A stretch of 64,000 nucleotides of DNA from Cristatella mucedo. Taxonomy: Eukaryota; Bryozoa; Phylactolaemata; Cristatellidae. The translations under genes were made by a program, and so were the position numbers. How positions within the stretch are numbered: the first letter of the stretch is position 1; every line of letters starts with the position of its first letter. This document shows, one piece after another, positions 1 through 9,825 of the stretch. Under the pieces are notes generated by a model. It searched no databases. It saw only the letters and a program-made list of their open reading frames with translations, and was not told the origin of the DNA. The DNA lies in NCBI GenBank assembly GCA_009760855.2, contig WPIO01000082.1:374001-438000 (forward strand), given 5' to 3'.

Positions 1-398
1 CCGAACCGCCGCTTCAATTTTCAAATGAATCGTCGCTCGCCCGCACGCACCGCCGCCGCCGCCTGGAGCCTGCAGTCGAACCGTCTCGCCGCCACCCGCC
101 ACCGCCGCCGCCGCGAGGCGGTTCAGTAGTTTGCGGCCGAGTCGGGCAGCCCTCGGCGGGCTGGCGGTACTTGGACATCCGACGTCGCGGCTGAGCAGCC
201 TTAAACTCAGAGCGGACACGTGCAACCGATGCGGCGCCGACGTGTCTCGCTTGCAGACGGGCGTTCTCTTTAGCAGCGCAGAACTTGATGCGAAGAGGCG
301 TCGCTCAGCAGACGCCGAAGTGAGCGCCGCTCCAGCGCTGCGCTCGTTTCCGCGTCTGCTGATGAGTCAAGCGCCCCGAGACGGGGGGGGCATAAGAT
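1..398. other. CpG-rich, CCG-repeat region, possible promoter or first exon
   Basis: Clearly richer in G, C and CpG than the following kilobases, with several CCG/CGG runs near 50-60 and 100-120 and an 8-G run near 383-390. Animal CpG islands at promoters look like this, and the region touches the window edge, so a promoter or 5' exon of a gene starting outside is possible. I see no TATA box. GT-AG splice signals are only weak matches. Function is inference. Confidence 0.35.
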
Positions 399-400
399 GA

Positions 401-679
401 GCTTTGGGTGCTTTCCGCGAACTCGAGCGGTGCAAGAGCTTCAAGGAAGCTCTTGCCCAGCGCATTGTAGCGCATTGCGACGCGGAGATTATAGATTCGA
501 ACGCTGCGAAGTACTCTGCGCGAGAGATTGCTGCTTTAATGCTCGCCATGAAGGAATTGCGACGCTTGAATTGCAGATTTCTTCCCAATTCATTCAAGGC
601 ACCGCGCGGTTCGAATCAACGAAGAACCGATCAAAGACACGAAACGAAATCCAACTATCAGATGGAGATACTAAAGTAA
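401..679 (+). CDS. Possible exon, unrecognised charged helical peptide
   Basis: The frame is open from a stop at 398-400 to a stop at 677-679 and has no ATG near its start, so it would have to be an internal or terminal exon. Its first 55 residues look protein-like: charged, Ala/Leu/Glu-rich and probably helical, for example SAREIAALMLAMKELRRLN near 518-574. The last third is polar and low in hydrophobics, as expected of non-coding sequence. A second frame starting with ATG at 397 is open for 101 codons over the same DNA, which weakens the case. I do not recognise the family. It could be a chance frame in GC-rich DNA next to the CpG-rich block. Confidence 0.2.
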   Translation, partial: ALGAFRELERCKSFKEALAQRIVAHCDAEIIDSNAAKYSAREIAALMLAMKELRRLNCRFLPNSFKAPRGSNQRRTDQRHETKSNYQMEILK

Positions 680-894
680 AGAAGGTCAAGTTACTCTACT
701 GAAGTTAGTCTTTAAATTCACGGAATGGCTGTGTCATGCTGTTTTGATCCGTGGCTCCGGAAAAGTAACGAGTGACTGTGGAGCAGTGATATTCAACGTT
801 CGAGCTTTCACTGTTGGGCTAGCGCCCGCTTCCTCAGGAGCAAATGATAGCTAAATAAGAGCGGTCCGATTGAGTCCAGGTTGTATCAGATAGA

Positions 895-1462
895 TAACAA
901 TAATAATAATGCACTTGATTAAGCGCCCTCAGACAACTCAATCTCTTTCTAGGCACTTTATGTTTGGTGCACAGGAAACACGGTCGAATGGTGAGTGGTA
1001 TCATGCTTGACAAACAACATGAATGACTTGTTTAGGGGTGACATGGACAAGGTAAGCATGCAAGTGTGGTTACTGGCAGCATGCACAATGTCAGCACGCA
1101 TAAGCACATAAAGGACGAATCACGGTGACTCACTAAATGCTGTCCTAAATAGGTGCGACTTTCTTTTTAAATGTGGTTAAGTCAGGGGTGTCGTGACGCA
1201 AGTTGGAAGTGAGGTCCAGGCTTTGAGAGCATACGAACTAAAGGCAAAGGACTCCAAAGGACTTGAGGTTTGTACGAGGTATAGGTAAACAGTTGGATTC
1301 CAAAAAGTGGTTGTTGCGATGCTTGGCTTGGTGGGGAGTAGGTCTGATCGGTAGGCTGGAGCCAAAGAATGAAGGGACCGAAAAGTAGAGACAAAGCCTT
1401 GAAGTAGATGCGTTGCTTGACTCGTAGCCAGTGCATGTCGGCGAGAAATAGTGTGATAAAGA
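895..1462 (-). mobile_element. L2-like LINE family A, 3' end fragment
   Basis: On the plus strand it begins with the AAT-rich tail (895-910) followed by the family-A terminus AACTCAATCTCTTTCTAGGC. The minus strand then encodes the C-terminal ORF2 stretch found in every family-A copy here: a Leu-rich YLSDLL-type segment, then a SYALKAW block and the region before the 3' UTR. Frames are broken by stops. The element is 5'-truncated at about 1462 and its 3' end points left. Confidence 0.85.
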
Positions 1463-1630
1463 CAGGTTCATTAATATTCACGAAAATGAGCAAGCTATTG
1501 AAATTTGCTGTGAGAATTGGCATAAACAGAGCCATCCAATATTAAAATGGTCAATATAAAATTAAATTCGAGCGTTATCGACCGTCAGATCTTCCGATAT
1601 TATCAGCACAGTCATTCATGACAATCATCA

Positions 1631-1634
<4 letters not shown>

Positions 1635-1669
<35 letters not shown>

Positions 1670-1690
1670 TGTGTGTGTGTGTGCGCGCGC

Positions 1691-1769
<79 letters not shown>
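1635..1769. repeat. Compound AT-GT-GC-GT microsatellite
   Basis: About 33 bp of (AT)n is followed by GT, then about 22 bp of pure GC alternation (1683-1705), then about 64 bp of (GT)n. The whole 135 bp is alternating purine-pyrimidine, the sequence class that most readily adopts Z-DNA. Histidine/threonine-rich open frames over it are translations of the repeat. Confidence 0.97.
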
Positions 1770-1770
<1 letters not shown>

Positions 1771-2660
1771 TGATAGCAAAGTCCTTTTTGAGCGTCTCAC
1801 ATCTGGCCTGGAAATCACTGACACTGCACTGCAGTGGTTCTAGTCCTATCTCATTGGGAGACTCCTGAGTATTGATGTGAATCGACAAAGATCAGCCGAG
1901 AAGCCGCTGGACTACGAGGTACCTCAGTGCTTGGTCCGCTTCTTTTCACAGTTTGTACTTTCACTCTTACCGATGTGATTGCCAAACACAATCCAGGCTT
2001 TCACTTCTATGCAGATGACACTCAGTTGTACCTCCGCTTTGATCTCTCACAGTCCCCAGCAGTCCAATTCTCTCAACTCCCTTGCTACATGTATTGATGA
2101 CATCCACACATGGATGGCTGGAAAATTTCCTAAATTAAATGATGATACAAACCAACTAGTTATGGGCAAACTAAGTGTGATTCAGAAATTGGAAAGGCTA
2201 ACGCTCAAGCTGGGCTCTGCCAGTATATATCACATATCTCGTGTTGAATCTGCACGTAATCTAGGTGTTCGGTTCCAAAGGGACCTTTCATTAGACGACC
2301 GCAGCAGCTGTACAGTCAAGTGTGCCTTTTTTAGCTGCACAACATTGCTAAAACTCGGGCTTTTTTAAACAGGGATACTAAATCGAAACTGTTCCATGCA
2401 TATGCGACATCCCGTCTTGACTTCTGTAACTCTCTGCTAGTAGGTCTACCAGGCTGTACAATCAGGCGCGTGCAGTTGATGCAAAACTTTCCAGCTAGGC
2501 TCGTCTGTTATGAACGGCGCTGTTACCACATCACACCACTTCTCACAGACCTGCACTGGCTCCCAACCAACAGGGTATCAACTTCAAGGCTCTGTCACTC
2601 GCTGTTAGGTCTCTTTATTCTTTGGCTCGAGTCTATCTATCAGAAATACCCCCAACTGAA
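1771..2660 (+). pseudogene. L2-like LINE family A, ORF2 reverse transcriptase part
   Basis: Decayed reverse transcriptase of a non-LTR retrotransposon. The readable order is a VLFERL-type segment just after motif A, the VPQ block near 1920, the palm catalytic box FYADDTQLY with YADD at 2008-2019, then IDDIHTWM and a LNDD segment. After that come NLGVRF, RLDFCNSLLVGLPG (near 2410-2455) and HITPLLTDLHWLP (near 2530-2570). Frames switch several times and there are stops, so it is non-functional. Its 5' edge abuts the GT microsatellite directly. Its 3' edge stops inside the C-terminal region, and the missing remainder appears again at 3226. L2 clade placement rests on the HITPLL-LHWLP block and the ATT-type tail. 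Confidence 0.85.
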
Positions 2661-3225
2661 TTAGGATATTTCCATTGTATTCGAAAGCACCCGTGATAAT
2701 ATGCTCTATACTCGATTCTTATTGTTCGATAGGTATCAAGTCGGTCACTAAATACTCGTGATGTATATCTTGCGAGTGCTAAAAACATAATTACGGGTGA
2801 TGCTGGGCGGAGTCACTAGTCTAAGTCCGACTGATAAATCGATGTTGAAGATTAACGGGCGCTCTATCCATATGGCTGAAAAAGAATTAATCTCCTCAAG
2901 GCACGTATTGGCCCTAGAAAATTGCTTGCTCCATAGCAGGGTATCCAAGTCAAGGGCGTACGCTGAGTGTTCACTTCATGTCTCTCATTAAATCCTACCC
3001 CTGCGAACATTGAATTTTCTACCAAACATGGCTAAATGCTCAAATCGTGGCCCAGGCACATCTCCACAAATTTCGACGCCAGACTAACCATTGGGGACAG
3101 CATCAAAGCGAAATTGCAAGCCTGATTTTTCTACATAAATTTATTTTTCAGAAATATAGCAGCCGTACAAATATACGAAATCCTTGGCAGGTATAGGTGA
3201 AAAATTTTGCAGCCTGCTGTTATGA
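2661..3225. other. Unidentified 565 bp segment splitting a family-A LINE
   Basis: The LINE sequence before 2661 and after 3225 is nearly contiguous in the family-A consensus, with roughly 15 bp missing, so this segment looks like an insertion. I see no coding domain, terminal inverted repeat or target duplication in it. Confidence 0.45.
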
Positions 3226-3560
3226 CTCGAATACTTTAGTAATACCTCGTACGAACCTCAAAACCCTTGCAGGTCGTGCCTTTAGTTCGTATACTCCCAA
3301 AGCCTGGAACTCACTATAGACGCAAGTCACAGCCTCCCTGAAAGGACGACACTTAAAAAGAAGCTTACAACACACCTGTTTATTGTAGCATTTGGGGGTT
3401 ATTGTGATTCGTCTGCCGGCTTACACTGCTCCCTGTGGATATTACCAGCAATCCTTTGGGAATGCTTTCTGTGCAGCAACTGTAAAGTGTCTAGAAAGAG
3501 ATTCGGGTCTCTGAGGGCGGTATTAAAATGTATTATAACTATTGTTGTTATTACTACAGG
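3226..3560 (+). mobile_element. L2-like LINE family A, 3' terminus
   Basis: Contains the C-terminal PKAWNSL block, the 3' UTR and the family-A end AAAGAGATTCGGGTCTCTGA with a degraded ATT/TAT tail (3530-3560). It is most simply the 3' end of the copy whose RT part is at 1771-2660. Confidence 0.85.
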
Positions 3561-3964
3561 TAAGCTAGCCACAAAATGGTCATTGATGCGTAACCAAGAC
3601 CTTGTGTAGGGCATGGGAGGTAGACACGGTGCAAGCACTGTGCAGTATGGATAAACTCCAGCTATCTGTTTGCACCGGAAATGTGGCACAGATGAAAACT
3701 TGCACGTTGCAGATGCGGACGACTAGGATTAGATCTGCATCCGCAGCTACACTTGACGATGTCGCATAATTTTATATTTGCAGCGCCGAAACCATGCTCA
3801 CATTTAACAGCGGCAGTCGTCTGTGGACCCGCATAGATCCGGCCACCCTCCCAAAAGATGGAGTACGAAGAATATGCAAGCTCTAAGCGGCTGTGACTCA
3901 GCCACGGTGTCTCGGTGTCTCTCCAACAATGATAAATGAGCGACAATCGTAGATTACTTAAAAA
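3561..3964. other. No recognisable feature
   Basis: About 400 bp between two LINE copies. I find no domain, tail or tRNA-like box here. Confidence 0.4.
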
Positions 3965-4902
3965 TAATGCGAGCAGAATGCGCTTAGCCCCGAGATCGAT
4001 AGAACTGCTGCTAATAAGACATCCTAAGCGTGTGGCTAGATTAAAAGGCTTTGCTCTTCTAATAGGTGATACTATTGTGCGACCATCACAACGTGCTCAA
4101 AATTTAGGTGTCGTTTTCGACAGCTGCCTCAATTTCAAAAGCTTCATTCAGAAGACTGCATCTACAGCTAGCCATCACGTCCGATCCCAATCCAAGATTA
4201 GGAGCTGTCTCCTACAGTTGCTTGTAAAAAATTTAACTAGCTGCTTAGTTCTGTCTCGGCTTAATGGTTGTAATTCCCTTTTGGCTGGGCTGCCAAAGAA
4301 AGCTATTAGGCCATTGCAGCAGACTATAAATATGGCTGCAAGGCTAGTCTTCAAATCCCAGCAGTTTGAGCACGTGTCTCCTTTGCTAAAAGAGCTAGGA
4401 TGGATGCCGATTGAGCAACGGATACAGAGCAAAGTTCTTACGCGGACCCACAAGGCCCGCCACGGCTTGGCTCCTTCGTACCTAGCTGAACTGCTGCATC
4501 AGTTTCAGCCTGTTCGTGCCCTCAGGTCCTGTATGGACAATAAATTAGCTGTTCCATTCCTCCGCTTAAAGATGGTTGGCGACAGAAGCTTTAGCTCTAC
4601 AGGTCCTAGACTGTGGAACTCGCTTCCACAATTTTTGTGCAACGACAACTACTCCCCTGCTGCCGACTATGGCACATCCTTTTCAGCGGTCCTGAGCTGC
4701 TACTTCCACGCTACTCACTACCTCGACTGCTCTCCTGACTCTGCTATGCTTACTACTATCTCTTTGTTGCCTGAGACGAAGTCTGTTGGCTACCGAATGC
4801 GTACCGAAAGCCACTTAGGCTTTGAGTGCGCTATACAAAACTCTCCTGCGTAACACCCACATGGTCTTTATGACTTTGTGGAGTTACAGACGGAGATACA
4901 CT
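3965..4902 (+). mobile_element. L2-like LINE family B, 5'-truncated young copy
   Basis: The best-preserved LINE in the window. It carries the C-terminal part of ORF2 in one open frame plus a 49 bp 3' UTR ending GGAGTTACAGACGGAGATA at 4881-4899. Truncation at about 3965-3978 lies just upstream of the segment that follows the RT palm. The pentameric tail of other family-B copies is degraded here. Confidence 0.9.
3978..4853 (+). pseudogene. Family-B LINE ORF2, C-terminal ~290 codons, open frame
   Basis: This frame runs without a stop from the RT thumb region to the natural terminator at 4851-4853. Visible blocks are ELLLIRHPKRVARLKG (residues aligned to the post-palm KTELLL segment), AQNLGVVFDSCLNF, SLLAGLPKKAIRPLQ, VSPLLKELGWMPIEQRI, GLAPSYLAEL and STGPRLWNSLPQFL. 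In other L2-type proteins the frame ends soon after LWNSLP with an FKxxLKTHLF helix. Here it continues for about 75 residues of different sequence ending AIQNSPA. That extension is repeated in frame in other family-B copies. The first half of RT and the endonuclease are absent, so this is a dead 5'-truncated copy. The intact frame suggests recent insertion. Confidence 0.88.
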
Positions 4903-6010
4903 CTTACTGTCATCTGTAGTTAACTAAACGAGGCTCTTTTCCTTATCATTACTAATTCGTGTATGAAGTCTCTTCTTGACGCGTGGTGTTGCATGTCTCG
5001 ACGCGTGGTGTTTTATGTCTGAATTGTTGCCACTTTGTCTCTTGCTACCTTTATTTCAATTCGGGCTGTCGTTTTGTTTAGAACTTAAGACTTTGATCAA
5101 TAGTTCTCACAAAACTACAACGAGCTTTAAATTTCACCCGGAGCTTTCACAGCACTGTATTTTTTCCACCAGCCTGCATTTCTTGAAGATGGAAGCATTT
5201 TTAAGGGCCGGCTATTTAAATTGAAAGAATCTTATCATGCAATTTGACGATCACCAGCTGTCCAGGCCATGAGGCCGAAGAAGCCTAACGATGTTGCTGT
5301 GGGGGGCCTCATGCTGCCTATCCTAATATTCGAAAGGAAAGCCTGCTACTCCCAATTCTTTCGCAAGCGCTCTTTGGCTCTACTAAGGTGTGAACAATGG
5401 CCCGGGTGTTATTGAAGAGCGCACTTTGAGATTAAGCCGTGAAACCCATTATCGCGGTGTCTTGGTGGATTATAGCCCCGTTCGTGTCCGCCTCCTTAGC
5501 GTAGGCTTTTGATTGCTCCGAGAGACTGCTCTGCCGCCATATTCTCGTCGGTCTGTGTTGGTTACTGCCACGTGCTTCGCTTTAGGGTCCGAATCTGGCC
5601 AGTGGACTTGGAAGATACTTAGCGAAGGAAAAAGCAATTCAATTCGAGGCACGAGGTCGTAGCGAGGCTTGTAACTGTCTTTATTGGCTGCGTGAATGCA
5701 ATTACTTTAGATTTAATCAACCCACGATGAATGGGATCTAATAAACACAGCCGGGACATGTTTAAAGTGCTCTCGAGCGGACCTCGAGAGGTTCTCGACC
5801 AACTAATTTGGCGAATAGGGGGTCGGAACCAGCATCGAGTGCTAACCATGGCAACGATTTCGGCAGGCAGCTTTGAAAAGACATCAACGACAAGCCTTCC
5901 TTCTCATTGCATGGTCTTAACTGATTGACCTGGACCCTCGGTATGCCGATGAAATGAAACTTTATGCGTGCCAAAGTGGTTAGATTATAGCAGAACCGAA
6001 AGTGCTTATA
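4903..6010. other. Unidentified intergenic DNA with short inverted repeats
   Basis: I recognise no domain. Two local foldbacks stand out: CATGAGGCC near 5270 pairs with GGCCTCATG near 5307, and CTCTCGAG pairs with CTCGAGAG near 5771-5791 across a 5 nt loop. An AATAAA-type signal sits near 5741. Confidence 0.4.
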
Positions 6011-6148
6011 ACAATTCATTTGTATAGCGCCCCAAGAGAACTCAATCTCTATTCAGGCGCTTGACATATGCCTCGGGTCTCGAGCCCGTGACCTCAGCCA
6101 GACCTTGGTCGGGGCGAGCACTTTAACCACTGGACCAAGCCAGCTCGG
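6011..6148 (-). mobile_element. tRNA-derived SINE family S1
   Basis: Read on the minus strand: an A-box-like start (TGGTCCAGTGGTTAAAGTGC), a conserved CGCCCCGACCAAGGTCT block, a B-box (ACGGGCTCGAGACC), then the tail GAGATTGAGTTCTCTTGGGG and ATACAAATGAATT. The tail is that of LINE family A. Confidence 0.88.
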
Positions 6149-6454
6149 TTTCCAGAATGATACTGACTGGGAACAGGAATATGCCCCCGATTAACATTTA
6201 GATGGCTCGGAACGCTTAATTCAGGAGATGCTTACTCAGTTGTACTCTGGGGCTTCGACCCAGAGACTTTTATATGTGGTCCCAAATCTAGTGACATGCC
6301 ATGGCTGGTACTACATGCGCGTGCCTCTCGGCGGCTGTGATATAGACTGGTTTACAGTATCGTACGAGTGATCTCTATTGCTACCCTACTCCGCTAGCGT
6401 CAGAATTCCTGCGTATATGTAGGCAGCATATGCGACTCTCTAGCCGTGCATCGA

Positions 6455-6735
6455 GACTTCAGCTTCAACTACTCGCCTACTGCCGACTATGGCACATCCT
6501 TTTCAGCGGTCCTGAGCTGTTACTTCTATTCTACTCACTACCTCAACTGCTCTCCTGACTCTGCTATGCTTTCCACTTTCTCTTTGTTGCGTGAGACGAA
6601 GTCTGTTGGCTACCGAATGCGTACCGAAAGCCGCTTAGGCTGTGAGTGCGCTATACAAAACTCTCCTGCGTAACACCCACGTGGTCTTTATGACTTTGTG
6701 GAGTTACAGACGGAGATACACTACATTACATTACA
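6455..6735 (+). mobile_element. L2-like LINE family B, 3' end only
   Basis: About 280 bp, nearly identical to 4650-4902. It holds the C-terminal extension of ORF2 in frame (ending CAIQNSPA, stop at 6671-6673), the 3' UTR, and a clean tail CACTACATTACATTACAC at 6719-6736. It is extremely 5'-truncated. Confidence 0.93.
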
Positions 6736-7158
6736 CCGGCAACTGTCACGAGTCAGCAAAGACTAGCTCAGTTACGAGAGCTGGGTTTATTGCAGACGAC
6801 TTCAGTCGAGAAGCCGCAACAGGGCATTCGTAACAGTAAAATGCTTCACGTGCAGCACCTGGCGTGAGGTAAGCCACAGCTGCAGCCTTCACGTGACAGT
6901 GTGCCCAGATAATGTCGTATACCTAACAAGCTGGCTTAAATCCTCTATGCGAATTCTTTTTTTCAGATCAGTAGAGTCGAATCACTTTACTTTCGGACCT
7001 TCTGCTGGTTTTTCGATTTAGACACTGCGATCTAATTACGGGCTGCACTCGGCCGCTGCAAGCAGGCTGGCCCTTGACGTGGCGCAGCCTGCCCGCCTTG
7101 ATGGTTCGGTCTCACCTTTGAGGTTGCATAACCCGTCCGTGGCTGGGAGGCCGGCGCA
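6736..7158. other. No recognisable gene; partial repeat near 7070
   Basis: The stretch 7070-7120 (CCCTTGACGTGGCGCAGCC and following) resembles 8465-8510 just upstream of an S1 SINE, so a short dispersed repeat may flank the GC-rich island on both sides. Otherwise nothing is seen. Confidence 0.35.
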
Positions 7159-7314
7159 ATGGTAGCTAGAGAGAATGCCGACGCGTTCAGCAGCTTGGCG
7201 GCGGCCAGAGAGGCACTGGTGGAGAGCGTGACAGCACTGGTGGCCAGCGAGCCAACTGTGCCGACGGTTCGTCAGGAGTCGGCGGCGCTTGAGCGAGAAG
7301 GCGGCAGTGAGTGA
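7159..7314 (+). pseudogene. Short Ala/Glu-rich open frame in GC island
   Basis: An ATG at 7159 opens 51 codons of Ala/Val/Glu-rich sequence (for example SSLAAAREALVESVTALVA), predicted helical, ending in a stop at 7312-7314. Similar Ala/Lys/Glu-rich stretches continue downstream in other frames, for example AEVCDAPAQKAGETPTEEV after 7314 and ASEAAKAVKVKKPATRR near 7490-7540. That pattern fits a decayed Ala/Lys-rich protein with frameshifts. It also fits biased GC-rich DNA. I do not recognise the protein. Confidence 0.2.
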
Positions 7315-8100
7315 TGCGCCGGCGCTGGCTGAAGTTTGCGATGCACCTGCACAGAAAGCGGGCGAGACGCCTACTGAGGAGGTGCGCGAGGTGCCCGCTT
7401 AGCGGCCAGAGGCGAAGGCGCAAGAGTGACCGAAGGGGAAACCGCTCGTATGTGGCAGAACCCGGCAGCGACTGAGCAGCGGGGGCGGAAACGGCCAGCG
7501 AGGCGGCGAAAGCCGTTAAGGTGAAGAAGCCTGCGACACGGCGCTGGCTACCGAGCGGTGCAGGCCAGCTAGGCCGGCAAGAAAGCTTCACAGGCAACGA
7601 GGTGGGTCGTTCGTGTCTCGGCGCCTTTGGCCTGCAAAGCGCTCGCCGAGAGGACTCGAGGCTCGAGGGGACCCGAGGGCCTCGCAGGAGATTCGCGAGG
7701 CGAAGGCGGTCCGGAAGACGGCGGCTGCGGGAATTCGTGCGGCGACGGCGGCCGGGGCAATGGCGTTGAGACGGCGGTCGGCAGAGGTCGGCTCTGCGAC
7801 GACAGTCGGCCTGGCAACGACAGCACTGGTGCAGCAACGACAGCAGCCGGCAATAACGAGACGGCGGCGAATGGGCGATGGGGCGAGTGCCCGGGAGCGG
7901 CGGTGGCAGAGAAGAGGGTAAAGTGTGAGCCTGAGCAGAGGGCTCTAGCGATGCCCCAACCGTGGGGCAGGGCTGACGGCTTACGCAGCTTACGCTGGTT
8001 TCCAAAGGCCGCGCGCTCCTGCGTGCCTCCACTGAGTGGCTGTGAGGACGCCTGCCTGTCTGCCTATGAGAACGGCGTGGGCTGTTTCGCAGCCTATTAG
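7315..8100. other. GC-rich island with overlapping open frames
   Basis: CpG- and GGC-rich DNA in which several frames on both strands stay open for 80-330 codons because stop codons are rare in this composition. The translations are Pro/Arg/Ser- or Gly/Arg/Ala-rich and low in complexity. I would call it a CpG island or a decayed GC-rich coding sequence rather than any of those frames. Confidence 0.4.
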
Positions 8101-8500
8101 GACGGCTGTTTAATGCTGGTTTTCGTACTGCCATTGCCCTGCCGTTTTGTGCTGTGCTTTTGGCTTTCATAGCAGAGATGGTGTGATGGCTTTTTGTGTT
8201 GCTGCTCCGTGTGACATATGATCATCAGATCAAGGAGGTGTGTAGCTTTGATTTTTGCAGCGTCGCAAAGGGAGGAGCAGCTGTTTTCCTTTCAGTTCTG
8301 TTTGCAAAATGCCGTGTCATGCTTCGCTTGTGCCGCGAGATAGGCTTGCTTTGCTGTTCTATCCTGTTTTGCTGCCATCTCTTTTGATGGGTGATCCGGA
8401 GATCGGGGGGGGGGGGAGGGCGAATATAATCTAATAACGGGCCAGCACCCAGGCGCTCCACCCTGGCCCACCCTTGACGTGACGTAGCCCCTGCCCTTGA
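8101..8500. other. No recognisable gene
   Basis: T- and G-rich DNA with a 12-G run near 8405. The last 45 bp (8455-8500) resemble 7070-7120. Nothing else is identifiable. Confidence 0.35.
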
Positions 8501-8630
8501 TGCCTGGACCAGTAGTATAGGTGCTCGCCCCGACCAAGGTCTGGACGAGGTCGTGGGCTCGAGCCCCGCGGCGTTTGTGAAGCACCTGAATAGAGATTAA
8601 GTTCTCCTAGTCGCTATATAAATGAATCAC
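8501..8630 (+). mobile_element. tRNA-derived SINE family S1
   Basis: Box A region TGGACCAGTAGTATAGGTGC, the CGCCCCGACCAAGGTCT block, box B GTGGGCTCGAGCCCC, and the tail GAGATTAAGTTCTCCTAGTC then TATATAAATGAAT. Full length, plus strand. Confidence 0.92.
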
Positions 8631-8679
8631 ACAGTCAACTTCGCTTATAAGAATACGCTCGGACTGGAAAATAGGCATT

Positions 8680-8829
8680 CTTATATAGCTATCACCACAT
8701 GGCGTCTTATATGGCTATCACCGCAGCTTGCAGCGGCAGTAGGATCGCCAACCGAAGGATTCGAATCCATGACCTCGGTCCCGAGCATGTGAAAAGCATC
8801 CGCCTTACCTAGTGTGCCATCACAGCTCA
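8680..8829 (-). mobile_element. tRNA-derived SINE family S2
   Basis: The minus strand starts at the right with GAGCTGTGATGGCACACTA, has the block CTCGGGACCGAGGTCATG and B-box GGATTCGAATCC, and continues into TGCAAGCTGCGGTGATAGCC. The tail (8680-8715) carries a small duplication of the GCTATCACC segment. It has no LINE-A tail. Confidence 0.85.
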
Positions 8830-8861
8830 TCAAAGTAGCAGGCATAGTCAAAGCAGCTACA

Positions 8862-9057
8862 TTCACATGAAGAACGAATCGCAAAGACCCACCAAATGCT
8901 GTTATAAACAGTGCGTTTTAAGCTTCATTTTAACTGTCGTCATGACTGGTGACGTGTTTCGGTAGTGAGTTCCAAGCTTTGGGAGCATAGAAACTAATGG
9001 CACGGTCTCCAATGGTTGCGAGGTTCGTCTGAGGTAAGGCTAAATGATTCGAGTCAG
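8862..9057 (-). mobile_element. L2-like LINE family A, internal 3' fragment
   Basis: Matches the family-A segment from ACGAATCGCAAAGACCCACC through the GGCTTTGGGAGCATA-type block to ATGATTCGAGTCAGAA. It lacks the 3' terminus and the upstream ORF. It ends at a foldback (9039-9068), where another family-A piece starts. Confidence 0.8.
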
Positions 9058-9067
9058 AATCATTTAG

Positions 9068-9303
9068 CTATTTATTATGGCGCCCCCAGAGAACTCAATC
9101 TCTTTCTAGGCACTCACATTGCTGCTAAGGAAGCACGATCGAATAGTCTGCGGTAGCTTGCTCAATGACAACAAGCATAATAAGGTTAAAAGTCTCATGC
9201 ACAAGGTCAGCATGCAAATATGGTTAGTGGGGGAATGCACAGCGTCAACATGCATGTAAGCACACAAAGGATGAATCACAAGGACCCACTAAATGCTGCG
9301 ATT
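9068..9303 (-). mobile_element. L2-like LINE family A, 3' terminus
   Basis: Begins with the family-A end CCCAGAGAACTCAATCTCTT and runs through the 3' UTR to the CCCACTAAATGCTG block. It is a second, differently truncated copy lying head to tail with 8862-9057. Confidence 0.85.
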
Positions 9304-9825
9304 ATGGCTCATAAACCGGCAGTAGCGCCATAAACATCATTAGGCCATAAACTGGCTGCAGAAGGAATAACAAGGCCATAAACTAGCCATGCCGCTAATA
9401 ACAAGTCCGAAAACGCCACCGACCGATGCACTACAAATAGTAAAGCTACAATCCCCCTCGATATCAAGATCAGACAGCGCCAGTCGGCGAACCAACTACA
9501 CCAACGACCCCTTTTATTAGCTGGAGTATATGGTTGTCGAAGCACTCCTCAGTGTTTGGGCGTCGTCGCCAGTATGTCGGCGCTAGTCGTGTACTGATGA
9601 CGGCGTCAGCTCAACGAGCTCACTCGAACATCGCATGCTAGCGTGGTAGTACTTTAACATGGTTTTACAGACGATGTCAGAGAAAGTTTAATCATCTGAT
9701 TCGCACGATCGCTTCGGGCGATTCTGAATGTCACGCTGAGCGTCGGCCGCCGCCAAAGCCTGATGTCTCCTTCATCAGGGCTGCTGCGTCAATCCGAAGG
9801 TGACGTGCAGTTTCCCGCGAGCTAA
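9304..9825. other. No recognisable gene
   Basis: Contains locally repeated CATAAAC(T/C)(G/A)GC motifs around 9309-9385 but no domain or terminal repeats that I can identify. Confidence 0.35.

Noticed and set aside
7187-8170. 327-codon minus-strand Pro/Arg/Ser-rich open frame
   Set aside because: Low-complexity translation of GC-rich DNA where stops are rare. The opposite strand is open in several frames too and no domain is seen.
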